NCBI GenBank assembly: GCA_017518735.1
Contig: JAFWTY010000004.1
Location: forward strand, 51,513-115,512
From: Lachnospiraceae bacterium
GTDB lineage: Bacteria > Bacillota > Clostridia > Lachnospirales > Lachnospiraceae
DNA: 64,000 bases
Direction of reading: 5' to 3'
Under the pieces are notes generated by a model that saw only the letters and a list, made by a program, of their open reading frames with translations, made no database searches and had not been told where the DNA came from. How positions within the stretch are numbered: position 1 is the first letter of the stretch; each line of letters opens with the position of its first letter. Shown here piece after piece: positions 28,975 to 37,155 of the stretch. Made by a program: the position numbers and the translations under genes.

Positions 28975-31141
28975 CCTTAATATTATTTTTCGCTATTTCA
29001 AGCACTTCCGCCTCACTGGAAAGGAAAGCATTTGCAACATCCGGATCAAAGTGTGTTCCGGACTCTTCACGGATAATGGAAAATGCTTTGTCATAATCAA
29101 ACGGCGGCTTATAGCATCGTCTGGAAACAAGAGCATCAAACACATCCGCAACAGCCATAATACGGGCGGAAAGCGGTATCTCCTCTCCCTTCAGGCCATC
29201 CGGATATCCTCTTCCGTCCCAGCGTTCATGATGATATCTTGCAAGGTTCTTTGCTTCTTTTAGATAACCGGCATCCTCGGAAACATTGCTGATCGCCTTT
29301 TCGATAATCTCGTCCCCGATGACGGTATGCTTCTTCATTTGTTCAAATTCGTCATCATCCAGTTTTCCGTTCTTGTTCAGAATCAGATCGGATACACCGA
29401 TTTTTCCGACATCGTGAAGCGGTGCGGAACTTACCACGTCTTCAATATATGCATCCGTAAGAACCTCTTCAAATTTACCTTCCTCACGAAGCTTGTTTAA
29501 GATTACTCTCGTATAGGCAGCTGTCTTACGAACATGATCACCTGTATTCTGGTCTCTGCCTTCCACCATATCCGCAAGAACCATGATCAGACCGGTCTGC
29601 ATCTTCATAATGATACGGTTTTTCTCATTTACATCATCGATGTAGCCCATCGTATCATGTGTTGTTTTGGTAATTGCATGATAGAGGTTTTCGATTTCGT
29701 CACCGGTATGGATATCCAGTTGTTCGATTTTTTCGATACTCTTATCGCGCGCCTCTTCACTGTCGTACGCGAAAGCCTGGGTTGCACCCGTAATATCGTT
29801 GATCGGTTGTGTGATGCCTCTTTCCGCCAGATGAAGACTCACTGCCAGGATCAGAAGGAACACACCGAAGAATAACGTAATCACCTTGATCAGGAATTCA
29901 AAAATCTCAGCCTTCATCTCCGTGGTGGAAATATCAACGATGGAATACGCCACGCACTTTCCGTTGGAATCAAAAATCTGCGAACTGATACTGATGACAT
30001 CGCCCTTCTCATTGATGTGTCTTATATTGGGAATCTTCTTTCCGCTAAGGAAATCCGAATAATATGCCTTTAGTTCTTCATCAAGTTTTGTGATGGTTCC
30101 CGGCTTCACTTCCGAACCGTTTTCATCTACACCAAATACATATTTGGTTCCTTTTTCGGTAACGGATAAAATATAAAGATTCGCCACATCGGGAACGTAA
30201 TTTCGAAGGTCGCTGATTCGGATTGCCGTAATCCGATACTCCTCTTCGTCATATTCTCCGGAAAGATAATCCGAAATGTGATCTGCATTAATAATTCTGC
30301 CGGCCACGTTGGAAACACCGATTCCCTGATTTGTTCTGCCGTTCACCTCGGATTCCCGGAAGAGTGAAAAACTTATGATGGATGCACTGGTCGTAATCAA
30401 AATAGACGCTGCGATCAGCAAAAGCAGAACTTTTGCTTTCAGGGAAAGGCTCTTCCGAACCCTCTTATGCTCTGCATTTTCGCCGCGTTCAAAGATTTCA
30501 CGCATCATTGCGGGCGCATCCAGCAGCAGTCTTTCCGATTCGGAGTATCTCTTATAGAAACTCCTTACACGTTTCGGAAGAATCGTAATAATGAGAAGAA
30601 GAATTCCGACACTGACAAATTTATCCAGAATATCAATCAGCATATCTGCAATAAACTGTGACCAGAATGTCCCGAAAATTCCTTTTTCATGAATCCAAAT
30701 TGCAAGCGGTGCGGATATTCCGCTTCCGAAACTGAAACCGTATAAAAGCCAGGTAATCACGGAACCGATTCCTCCGCCAATAACGGAATAAATCAGTACC
30801 ACCAAAACCAGCATTCCCGGTTTCTTTAATGAAATCAATCCGCGGTGATAGAATATGGATGTTACGATTGCGATCAGCACGTTTAAGATTCCGTAGTACA
30901 TGTTGATCGGATCCGACAGACCGTTAATTAAGTTGGTTAAATATCCAACGATAACACCGGGCAATCCACCACCAAGTGCCGCCGAAAGCATGGTTCCGAT
31001 GGAATCCAAAAATACCGGAAGATGCAGGAAAGTCGCCAGTTTTGCTCCCGCCACATTCAGCAAAACGCAGAAACCACATAGAAGAACAATCAAAAGAACT
31101 GTCTTACCGTACTTCCTTTTTTCCGTCCGAATATTGTTCAT
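28967..31141 (-). CDS. HD-GYP c-di-GMP phosphodiesterase with ECF-S-like membrane domain, sensor loop and HAMP
   Basis: 724 aa. Residues 10-200 form about six helices with features of an ECF S-component-like domain (LDSIGTMLSAALGGGLPG). A second membrane pair (about 240-265 and 400-425) flanks an extracytoplasmic sensor; a HAMP segment with RGITQPINDITGA follows. The C-terminal HD-GYP domain (about 510-715) has HDVGKIG near residue 575, then YHHERWDGRGYPDG and MAVADVFDAL. All metal ligands and the GYP motif are present, so hydrolysis of c-di-GMP is expected. The gene lies 44 nt after the YunG-like gene and overlaps the aminopeptidase start. The ligand is unknown. Confidence 0.9.
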   Translation of the reverse strand: MNNIRTEKRKYGKTVLLIVLLCGFCVLLNVAGAKLATFLHLPVFLDSIGTMLSAALGGGLPGVIVGYLTNLINGLSDPINMYYGILNVLIAIVTSIFYHRGLISLKKPGMLVLVVLIYSVIGGGIGSVITWLLYGFSFGSGISAPLAIWIHEKGIFGTFWSQFIADMLIDILDKFVSVGILLLIITILPKRVRSFYKRYSESERLLLDAPAMMREIFERGENAEHKRVRKSLSLKAKVLLLLIAASILITTSASIISFSLFRESEVNGRTNQGIGVSNVAGRIINADHISDYLSGEYDEEEYRITAIRISDLRNYVPDVANLYILSVTEKGTKYVFGVDENGSEVKPGTITKLDEELKAYYSDFLSGKKIPNIRHINEKGDVISISSQIFDSNGKCVAYSIVDISTTEMKAEIFEFLIKVITLFFGVFLLILAVSLHLAERGITQPINDITGATQAFAYDSEEARDKSIEKIEQLDIHTGDEIENLYHAITKTTHDTMGYIDDVNEKNRIIMKMQTGLIMVLADMVEGRDQNTGDHVRKTAAYTRVILNKLREEGKFEEVLTDAYIEDVVSSAPLHDVGKIGVSDLILNKNGKLDDDEFEQMKKHTVIGDEIIEKAISNVSEDAGYLKEAKNLARYHHERWDGRGYPDGLKGEEIPLSARIMAVADVFDALVSRRCYKPPFDYDKAFSIIREESGTHFDPDVANAFLSSEAEVLEIAKNNIKDE

Positions 31142-31185
31142 ATCCTCAACCCTCTTACTCCGTTTTCCGGATTATTTATTTCAAT

Positions 31186-31617
31186 CTACGAATTCTGTAG
31201 TTTCTTTCTTAACTCGTTTTTCAAAAACTCATATCGTTCTTTCTTCTCTTCTTTTGCGAAGTGAATATCCCGGAACTGTTCCGTCCTATCGGTGTAGTCC
31301 AATTTTTCTTCGCCGAACTGCTCGCTGGTTAGATCAAATTCATAGTCTCCGATTACGTTGAAGCAGTGTGTATTGTTGTTTTTTGTAAGAATTCCGTATA
31401 CCTTTCCTCCGAAAATATCCTGCGCCAGAAAAGCGGTTATGGAACACTGCCCCAGTGTCTTATTCTCTTCGGTCCAGTTTTGTTGCATACGGGGCGCACA
31501 TGTTTTTCGGCACCATATATCCGATAATGCATTGTATAATTCTTCCGGGGAAGTAATTCCCGGGAACTCTTCGTTCTCAATCAGTTTTGAGATCTCCCGA
31601 TTCTTATAATAACTCAT
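31186..31617 (-). CDS. YunG-like protein
   Basis: 143 aa from the ATG at 31617, which overlaps the upstream TGA (ATGA) and has AAGGTGGAG upstream. Motifs shared, to my knowledge, with the Bacillus YunG family: CAPRMQQNWTEENKTLGQCS, TAFLAQDIFGGKVYG, HCFNVI and FDLTSEQF. The conserved Cys, His and Asp order could suit a papain-like fold, but no activity is established. Soluble, no signal peptide. Coupled to the GDPD gene. Confidence 0.72.
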   Translation of the reverse strand: MSYYKNREISKLIENEEFPGITSPEELYNALSDIWCRKTCAPRMQQNWTEENKTLGQCSITAFLAQDIFGGKVYGILTKNNNTHCFNVIGDYEFDLTSEQFGEEKLDYTDRTEQFRDIHFAKEEKKERYEFLKNELRKKLQNS

Positions 31618-33482
31618 TCTCTCCACCTTCCCTTTGCACCGATACCCCATCGGATTGCATCGATAATATGCTCTCTTTCGGAACGTTCGTCTATCTTCAT
31701 ACGCACTTCTTCTACCAGATCCACTTCATCGGTAATCAGATAGTCCACTCCGTACATAAGAAAACGGTTCATTTCCAGTTTACTGTTTACCGTCCAGACA
31801 CCGAGTTGTCTTCCCTGTTCTTTTATCCTACGAATGTCGGACAAATAAATGATATCATGCCGGAAAAGCAGAATATCACCTGTAACCGTATTATAATCGA
31901 GTGCCGGATCCTTGATCAAAGCACCGGTTCGAAACTCCGGATATGTATTCTCGATATACTGAATAACATCCAAATTAAAAGAAATGAAAACGATACGGTC
32001 AACGCAGTCTCGTTCCCGGATATCTTCCACAAGTTCGTCTGCCGTCTCTTTATTTGCCATGGAACCTTTTAATTCGATAAACAGCGTTTCTCTGCCATCC
32101 GTATAATCCAGCACGTCTTCCAGCTTCAGAACCGTGTGAACCTGTCCGTTTCCGGTTGTATCCGGAATTAACCAGAACTTTATATCATCCCAGTTCATAT
32201 CGGATATTTTTCCTTCTTTTCCGGTCAGACGCGTCAGGGTTTTATCGTGACTGATGACAAACACACCGTCTTTTGTACGCTGCACATCAATTTCGGAAGC
32301 GTAACAGCCGGCTTCGATTGCATACTCGATTCCGTCCAGGGAGTTCTCGGACGCATGGAATCCGCCACCTCTGTGCGCTACAATCAGGGTTCTGTCGCTT
32401 TCAAAAATGAAATTATATATAATCCCGAGAATAGCGGAACCTAAGAAGATAAACAATGTTACAAATACGAGTAAAAACTTCATTCCGATGTTTTTGCCCC
32501 AGTTTTCTTTTGTAACGGTAACGCCTTTATCTCCCGTCATCAATTCCCGGTACAGTCCCGTCAGTCGGATAATGAACAATGTCATTCCCATAAACAAGCT
32601 TACGGAAACTACATAATTTCCAAACAGAATCACGATACAGCATACAATACGATACAACGTAACTCTTACGTCATTCTCCGTCATTTCCGAAAAGTTTAAC
32701 AAGTGTTCTTTCGAAACAACATAACCGACCGGAAGCGAATCTTCCATGTGCTGCAGAATGATATGAGGCAGACCGCTCACCAAAAAGCAGATAATCAGTT
32801 CCACAATACCCAGCCATATCAAACTTCTTACGATTACGACAAAAAACAGAAATCCGTTTTCCCGAATCAGCTTTACGGAGTTCTTTGCGGCCGCTCTCGG
32901 CTTCATTCCATCCAGTACCACTCCCTGGAAGAAGAAACTGTAACGAATAGCCAGAAACACCAAAAAAGCCAGCACGAGAAAGAACATAAGCAGCCAGATA
33001 TGGCGGTTATGGAACTTCTCCACCATGTATTCCGTTAACTGCAGTTTATCCACGAAGAATGTTTTAAAAATCGAACCGAACAGCGGGAAGAATCCAAACA
33101 CAATGACTACCAGCACGCCCAGAATTCCAATCGGAGTTGCAAAGGAAGGCATGGTTTTGATTCCGTTATGTACCTCTCTTAAAAAACTCGTTTTTTCCCC
33201 GGCAATCAGTTTTTTCCCGAACAAAATCTTTGCAGGTACTTCCACCACAAAGAAGATAAACAGAATCAATGCCAGACTTACCAGAATTACGGCAGTCTTC
33301 CATCCACCAAACATTTCCGCAAAGTTATCCGAAGTCAGGACCGGTTCATCCAGTCCGGAAAAGCTGATAATCATTCGGTTCAATACAAAAATCGGCACCA
33401 CAAAAAAGATTCCCGCAAAGAGATCGAAGAACCAGACTCTGGGAACGATATGAAATGCAAATTTTGAAAAGCCGACTTTCAT
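31614..33482 (-). CDS. Glycerophosphodiester phosphodiesterase with N-terminal membrane domain
   Basis: 622 aa from the ATG at 33482 (GGGGAG 5 nt upstream). About six to seven membrane helices in residues 1-350 (the GDPD membrane-domain type), then a GDPD barrel with HRGGGFHASENS, the metal ligands EIDVQRTKDG and SHDKTLTRLT, and IELKG. Cleaves glycerophosphodiesters to glycerol-3-phosphate and an alcohol. The barrel follows the last helix and may face outside, acting on lipid or teichoic-acid breakdown products. Start 13 nt after the CDF gene; stop overlaps the YunG-like start. Confidence 0.92.
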   Translation of the reverse strand: MKVGFSKFAFHIVPRVWFFDLFAGIFFVVPIFVLNRMIISFSGLDEPVLTSDNFAEMFGGWKTAVILVSLALILFIFFVVEVPAKILFGKKLIAGEKTSFLREVHNGIKTMPSFATPIGILGVLVVIVFGFFPLFGSIFKTFFVDKLQLTEYMVEKFHNRHIWLLMFFLVLAFLVFLAIRYSFFFQGVVLDGMKPRAAAKNSVKLIRENGFLFFVVIVRSLIWLGIVELIICFLVSGLPHIILQHMEDSLPVGYVVSKEHLLNFSEMTENDVRVTLYRIVCCIVILFGNYVVSVSLFMGMTLFIIRLTGLYRELMTGDKGVTVTKENWGKNIGMKFLLVFVTLFIFLGSAILGIIYNFIFESDRTLIVAHRGGGFHASENSLDGIEYAIEAGCYASEIDVQRTKDGVFVISHDKTLTRLTGKEGKISDMNWDDIKFWLIPDTTGNGQVHTVLKLEDVLDYTDGRETLFIELKGSMANKETADELVEDIRERDCVDRIVFISFNLDVIQYIENTYPEFRTGALIKDPALDYNTVTGDILLFRHDIIYLSDIRRIKEQGRQLGVWTVNSKLEMNRFLMYGVDYLITDEVDLVEEVRMKIDERSEREHIIDAIRWGIGAKGRWRE

Positions 33483-33495
33483 ACTTACTCCCCAA

Positions 33496-34599
33496 TCAAT
33501 CCGATAAATCCACATCCGGTATTATTGTTGCCGTATAATCCGGGAACTCTTCACAAACCGATTTGTAAAGAATTTCAAGTCCTTCTTTCTGCGAAATATC
33601 AAAACTGAAAACCACATCAAACCTCATGGTTTTTTCTTCCAGATTCACATAGAAGCCATGCATCTGCAATGCCCACTCATTTGCCATAACCAGTTCCGAA
33701 ATCCGGTTCCTGATTTCAGCAGCCTTATCGTTTTTCGTATTGTAGGAATATACTCCGACGCCGGTTAAAATAACTCCTGTTTCCTGATATACTTTCTTCT
33801 CGATTTCTCTTGTCAGGCAGTCCACTTCTTCTACCGTCATCGTATCCGGCAGTTCGATATGAACCGAAGCATAGTTTTTATCCGGACCGTAATTGTTCAG
33901 CATCAGATCAAAGGCACCGCGCACTTCCGGAACCTCGCAGATAACCGCTTTGATCTGTTTTGTCAGATCGGCGTCCGCACGTCTTCCGAGAATGTGATCC
34001 AGTGTTTCCAGCATCATTTCGATACCGGCTTTGACAATGAATCCGGCTATGATCAGACCGACATAGGGTTCCAGACCAATGCCGGTAAAAAATGAAATAA
34101 TCGCACAAATCAAAACCGACGTCGAAACGATTGCATCAAAAAGAGCATCCGTTCCGGAAGCCTCCAAAGCTCCGGAGTTGGCTTTCTTTCCCTGACGCTT
34201 TACATAGGTGCCGAGAATGATTTTTACAACCACAGCAACCGCGATGATAATCAGTGATACCAGCTCGTATTCCGCTTTTTCCGGATTGATTATCTTTTTT
34301 ACGGATTCCACGCCGGAAGTAATGCCGGCATAGATAATAATGGCCGCCACCACTAAAGCACTGATGTACTCGATTCGTCCGTGACCGAGCGGATGTTTCT
34401 TATCCGGTTTTCTGTTTGCGAGTTTGGCACCGATGATGGTGACAATGGATGATATCGCATCCGACAGATTGTTTACCGCATCCAATGTAACGGCGATGGA
34501 GTTGGACAACAATCCGACAACTGCTTTAAAAGAAGCCAGAAAAACATTCGTCAGTATTCCGATAATACTTGTTCTTACGATGATTTTGTTACGATCCAT
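33496..34599 (-). CDS. Cation diffusion facilitator (CDF) family metal exporter
   Basis: 367 aa, six helices in the first 200 residues and a cytoplasmic C-terminal domain longer than usual (about 150 aa). Metal-site residues are N43 and D47 (LDAVNNLSDA) and two Asp in GTDALFDA, an N-D / D-D set rather than the D-D / H-D of Zn exporters such as YiiP. That pattern has been linked to Mn-type exporters (MntE), so Mn or Fe is more likely than Zn; this is inference. HPLGHGRIEY is conserved. Lies inside the kinase/c-di-GMP operon. Confidence 0.9.
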   Translation of the reverse strand: MDRNKIIVRTSIIGILTNVFLASFKAVVGLLSNSIAVTLDAVNNLSDAISSIVTIIGAKLANRKPDKKHPLGHGRIEYISALVVAAIIIYAGITSGVESVKKIINPEKAEYELVSLIIIAVAVVVKIILGTYVKRQGKKANSGALEASGTDALFDAIVSTSVLICAIISFFTGIGLEPYVGLIIAGFIVKAGIEMMLETLDHILGRRADADLTKQIKAVICEVPEVRGAFDLMLNNYGPDKNYASVHIELPDTMTVEEVDCLTREIEKKVYQETGVILTGVGVYSYNTKNDKAAEIRNRISELVMANEWALQMHGFYVNLEEKTMRFDVVFSFDISQKEGLEILYKSVCEEFPDYTATIIPDVDLSD

Positions 34600-34647
34600 A
34601 GTTTAGGTTTCCTTCTATTCTTTTATCTATTTATGATACACACTGTA

Positions 34648-37128
34648 TTACGCTTCTTTGATCAGCCGCTCCAGTGTTTCAAACAATGCCTCCGGCTGAA
34701 CGGGCTTACTTAAGTGTGCATTCAATCCCGCCTGCAGACTTCTTTGAACGTCTTCGTCAAAAGCATTGGCCGTAAGGGCAATAATGGGAATTCTCTTCGC
34801 ATCTTCTCTTTCCATGGCACGTATTGTCTTTGTCGCTTCCAAACCGTCCATTACAGGCATACGCATGTCCATAAGAATCGCATCATAATATCCCGGCTCA
34901 TGCTGCTCAAAGAATTCCACGGCAATTTTCCCGTTCTCCGCATGATCTGCTTCGATTCCTTTCGACGAAAGAACCATCAGCATGATCTCGGCATTGATGG
35001 CTACGTCTTCCGCCATCAAAACTCTCTTACATGTGTAGGACGTTTTTCCGTCCTTTTTCTTACCGTTTTCTTCTCTTTCATCCTCTGTCGGTTTTCTGTC
35101 GGAATCTTTCAGCGTAACAGTAACCGTAAACGTGGTTCCTTCGCCCTTCTTACTTTCCACATCAATGCTTCCGTTCATCAGTTCCACCATACTTTTGGTG
35201 ATGGGCATTCCGAGTCCCGTACTTCCGTACTGACTTGTAGTGGAAGAATCTTCCTGAGAAAACGGTTCAAAAATCTTCGGAAGATACTCTTCACTCATTC
35301 CGATTCCGTTATCCTTCATCACAAACTTCAACGTGGAATTTCCATCATAATCCGCCAGTTTCTCTACGTGTAGAGTTACCTCACCTCCCGCAGGTGTAAA
35401 CTTTACCGAATTACCCAGAATGTTAATTAACACCTGTTTTAGTTTCATCGCATCGCCGATAAAGTAATCTCCGATGTTATCCGATATTTCGGATTTGAAA
35501 TACAGTCCCTTGTTATTGCACTGACCTCCGATAATGGTGATGACTTCATCCATAATCTCGGAGAACGAAAACTCCGCATGGCTGATGATCATACGTCCGG
35601 ATTCAATCCTCGACATATCCAGAATATCGTTGATGATATTCAGAAGATGATGTGCACTCGTTCCGATTTTTTCCAGATAATCCTTTGTCCTTCCGGAAAT
35701 CTCCGCATCGGAAAGTGCCATATTGTCCAGTCCGATTATCGCATTCATTGGAGTTCGGATTTCGTGGCTCATATTCGAAAGGAAGGCCGTTTTTGCTTTA
35801 TTTGCCTCTTCCGCCGCAATCAAGGCTTCGCTTAAGGTTTTATTCTGCGCAAGACTCTCTCTGGTCTCCAAATCCACATCCGAGAAACAGGCACCCACGG
35901 CATGCACGATGTGATCGTCGCGATCCTCGGGATGACGCACACCCGCAAAACGAATCATTTCGTATTTTTCCACGCCGTTTCTTCGAATCATATAACGGAA
36001 AGAAATGACTCTGTTTTCCTTTAAGCCCTCGCGGATTGCGTCCGGATGGATGAACTTAAGGAATTCCTCGCGGTATTCTTCCGTAATGTTTTTTTCGGCA
36101 TATTTGGTAAACGTGCTTAAGTAATGAAACTCTTCTCCCACCTTCAGCGCATCTTCTATTTCCAAATGCGACTGGTAGCAGACACCTTCATCCGTATCGA
36201 GCACGATGTAATAAACGCTCCAGTAATCGGAAGCAAGAGCGGTAATCAGCTTATCTTCACGTCTCTTGGCTTCATCGATTTCTCTTTGCTTTTGAACCTC
36301 TTCATCCACGTCCTTAAAGCCCATGACAATGCCGTCTTTTCCGTTCGGCAGATTGGCTTTGGCCGCATCGATTTTAAAGTACCTCTGACTTCCGTCTTTC
36401 ATGTTGCGCAGATACGTTATGCTGTACTGCGAATTGGTTTTCAGATGGCTCATCAGATTGTCGAGGTTTAATTCTTCTTTCAGTCTGGAGCGGTCTTCTT
36501 CTGCCACAGACTGTGTATAATATTCTCTCGCTTTCGAATAAACGAGTTGTCCGTTCTCATTTCGGAAAGGAGCGGATGAAGCAATGCTTCCGTCATCATC
36601 TCCGCGATAAAGCGTAAAGGTCTGGTTTTCCAAGTCATCGATTAACCACACGGTATGATAAGACTCGCTGAGTGCCTGTATTACCGCACTTCTGGTTGCA
36701 AGGTCGGTGACACGCTGCAGTTTTTTCTCCGTGATGTCCGAAATAAATACATAGAAAATTCCGCCGTAAGCCTGGGTGTATGTATAGTGTCCGTAATCGT
36801 CCACCCACCTGACGGAACCGTCTTTTCGAACTATCCTGTATTCCACATAATCAAAACCTTCATCCTCTTCACCGATCTGATTATCGATAGACTTCTCAGT
36901 CTTTTCGTAATCTTCCGGATGAAGCATTCCCCGAAAAGTATTGCCGGTAAGTGCCTTGAAATCCTCCGCATCCTTGCATCCGAAGATTTCAAAAACCGCA
37001 CGGTTTGCATAGATTACCTCTTCCGGCTTATCTGCTTTGTATATGAAAAATCCGCCGGGCATATGACGCCCGATTTCTTCCACTACCGGTATGGTCTGCT
37101 CATTCAGTTCAAATTTTTTTCCAAACAT
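34648..37128 (-). CDS. PAS-containing hybrid sensor histidine kinase with C-terminal receiver
   Basis: 826 aa, no membrane helix, so cytoplasmic. PAS domain with PAC (about 20-140), two further PAS-like segments (about 150-280 and 290-420), HisKA with the phospho-acceptor His in SNMSHEIRTPMNAIIG (near 452), HATPase (GLGMPITKSMVELMNG), and one receiver with Asp in ILMDMRMPVMDG (near 749). It has no Hpt domain. A stand-alone Hpt gene lies two genes upstream, which could accept phosphate from this receiver. Its receiver is nearly the same as the last receiver of the neighbouring kinase. Confidence 0.93.
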   Translation of the reverse strand: MFGKKFELNEQTIPVVEEIGRHMPGGFFIYKADKPEEVIYANRAVFEIFGCKDAEDFKALTGNTFRGMLHPEDYEKTEKSIDNQIGEEDEGFDYVEYRIVRKDGSVRWVDDYGHYTYTQAYGGIFYVFISDITEKKLQRVTDLATRSAVIQALSESYHTVWLIDDLENQTFTLYRGDDDGSIASSAPFRNENGQLVYSKAREYYTQSVAEEDRSRLKEELNLDNLMSHLKTNSQYSITYLRNMKDGSQRYFKIDAAKANLPNGKDGIVMGFKDVDEEVQKQREIDEAKRREDKLITALASDYWSVYYIVLDTDEGVCYQSHLEIEDALKVGEEFHYLSTFTKYAEKNITEEYREEFLKFIHPDAIREGLKENRVISFRYMIRRNGVEKYEMIRFAGVRHPEDRDDHIVHAVGACFSDVDLETRESLAQNKTLSEALIAAEEANKAKTAFLSNMSHEIRTPMNAIIGLDNMALSDAEISGRTKDYLEKIGTSAHHLLNIINDILDMSRIESGRMIISHAEFSFSEIMDEVITIIGGQCNNKGLYFKSEISDNIGDYFIGDAMKLKQVLINILGNSVKFTPAGGEVTLHVEKLADYDGNSTLKFVMKDNGIGMSEEYLPKIFEPFSQEDSSTTSQYGSTGLGMPITKSMVELMNGSIDVESKKGEGTTFTVTVTLKDSDRKPTEDEREENGKKKDGKTSYTCKRVLMAEDVAINAEIMLMVLSSKGIEADHAENGKIAVEFFEQHEPGYYDAILMDMRMPVMDGLEATKTIRAMEREDAKRIPIIALTANAFDEDVQRSLQAGLNAHLSKPVQPEALFETLERLIKEA

Positions 37129-37155
37129 GAGTATCCCCCGTAATAATACAACGCG

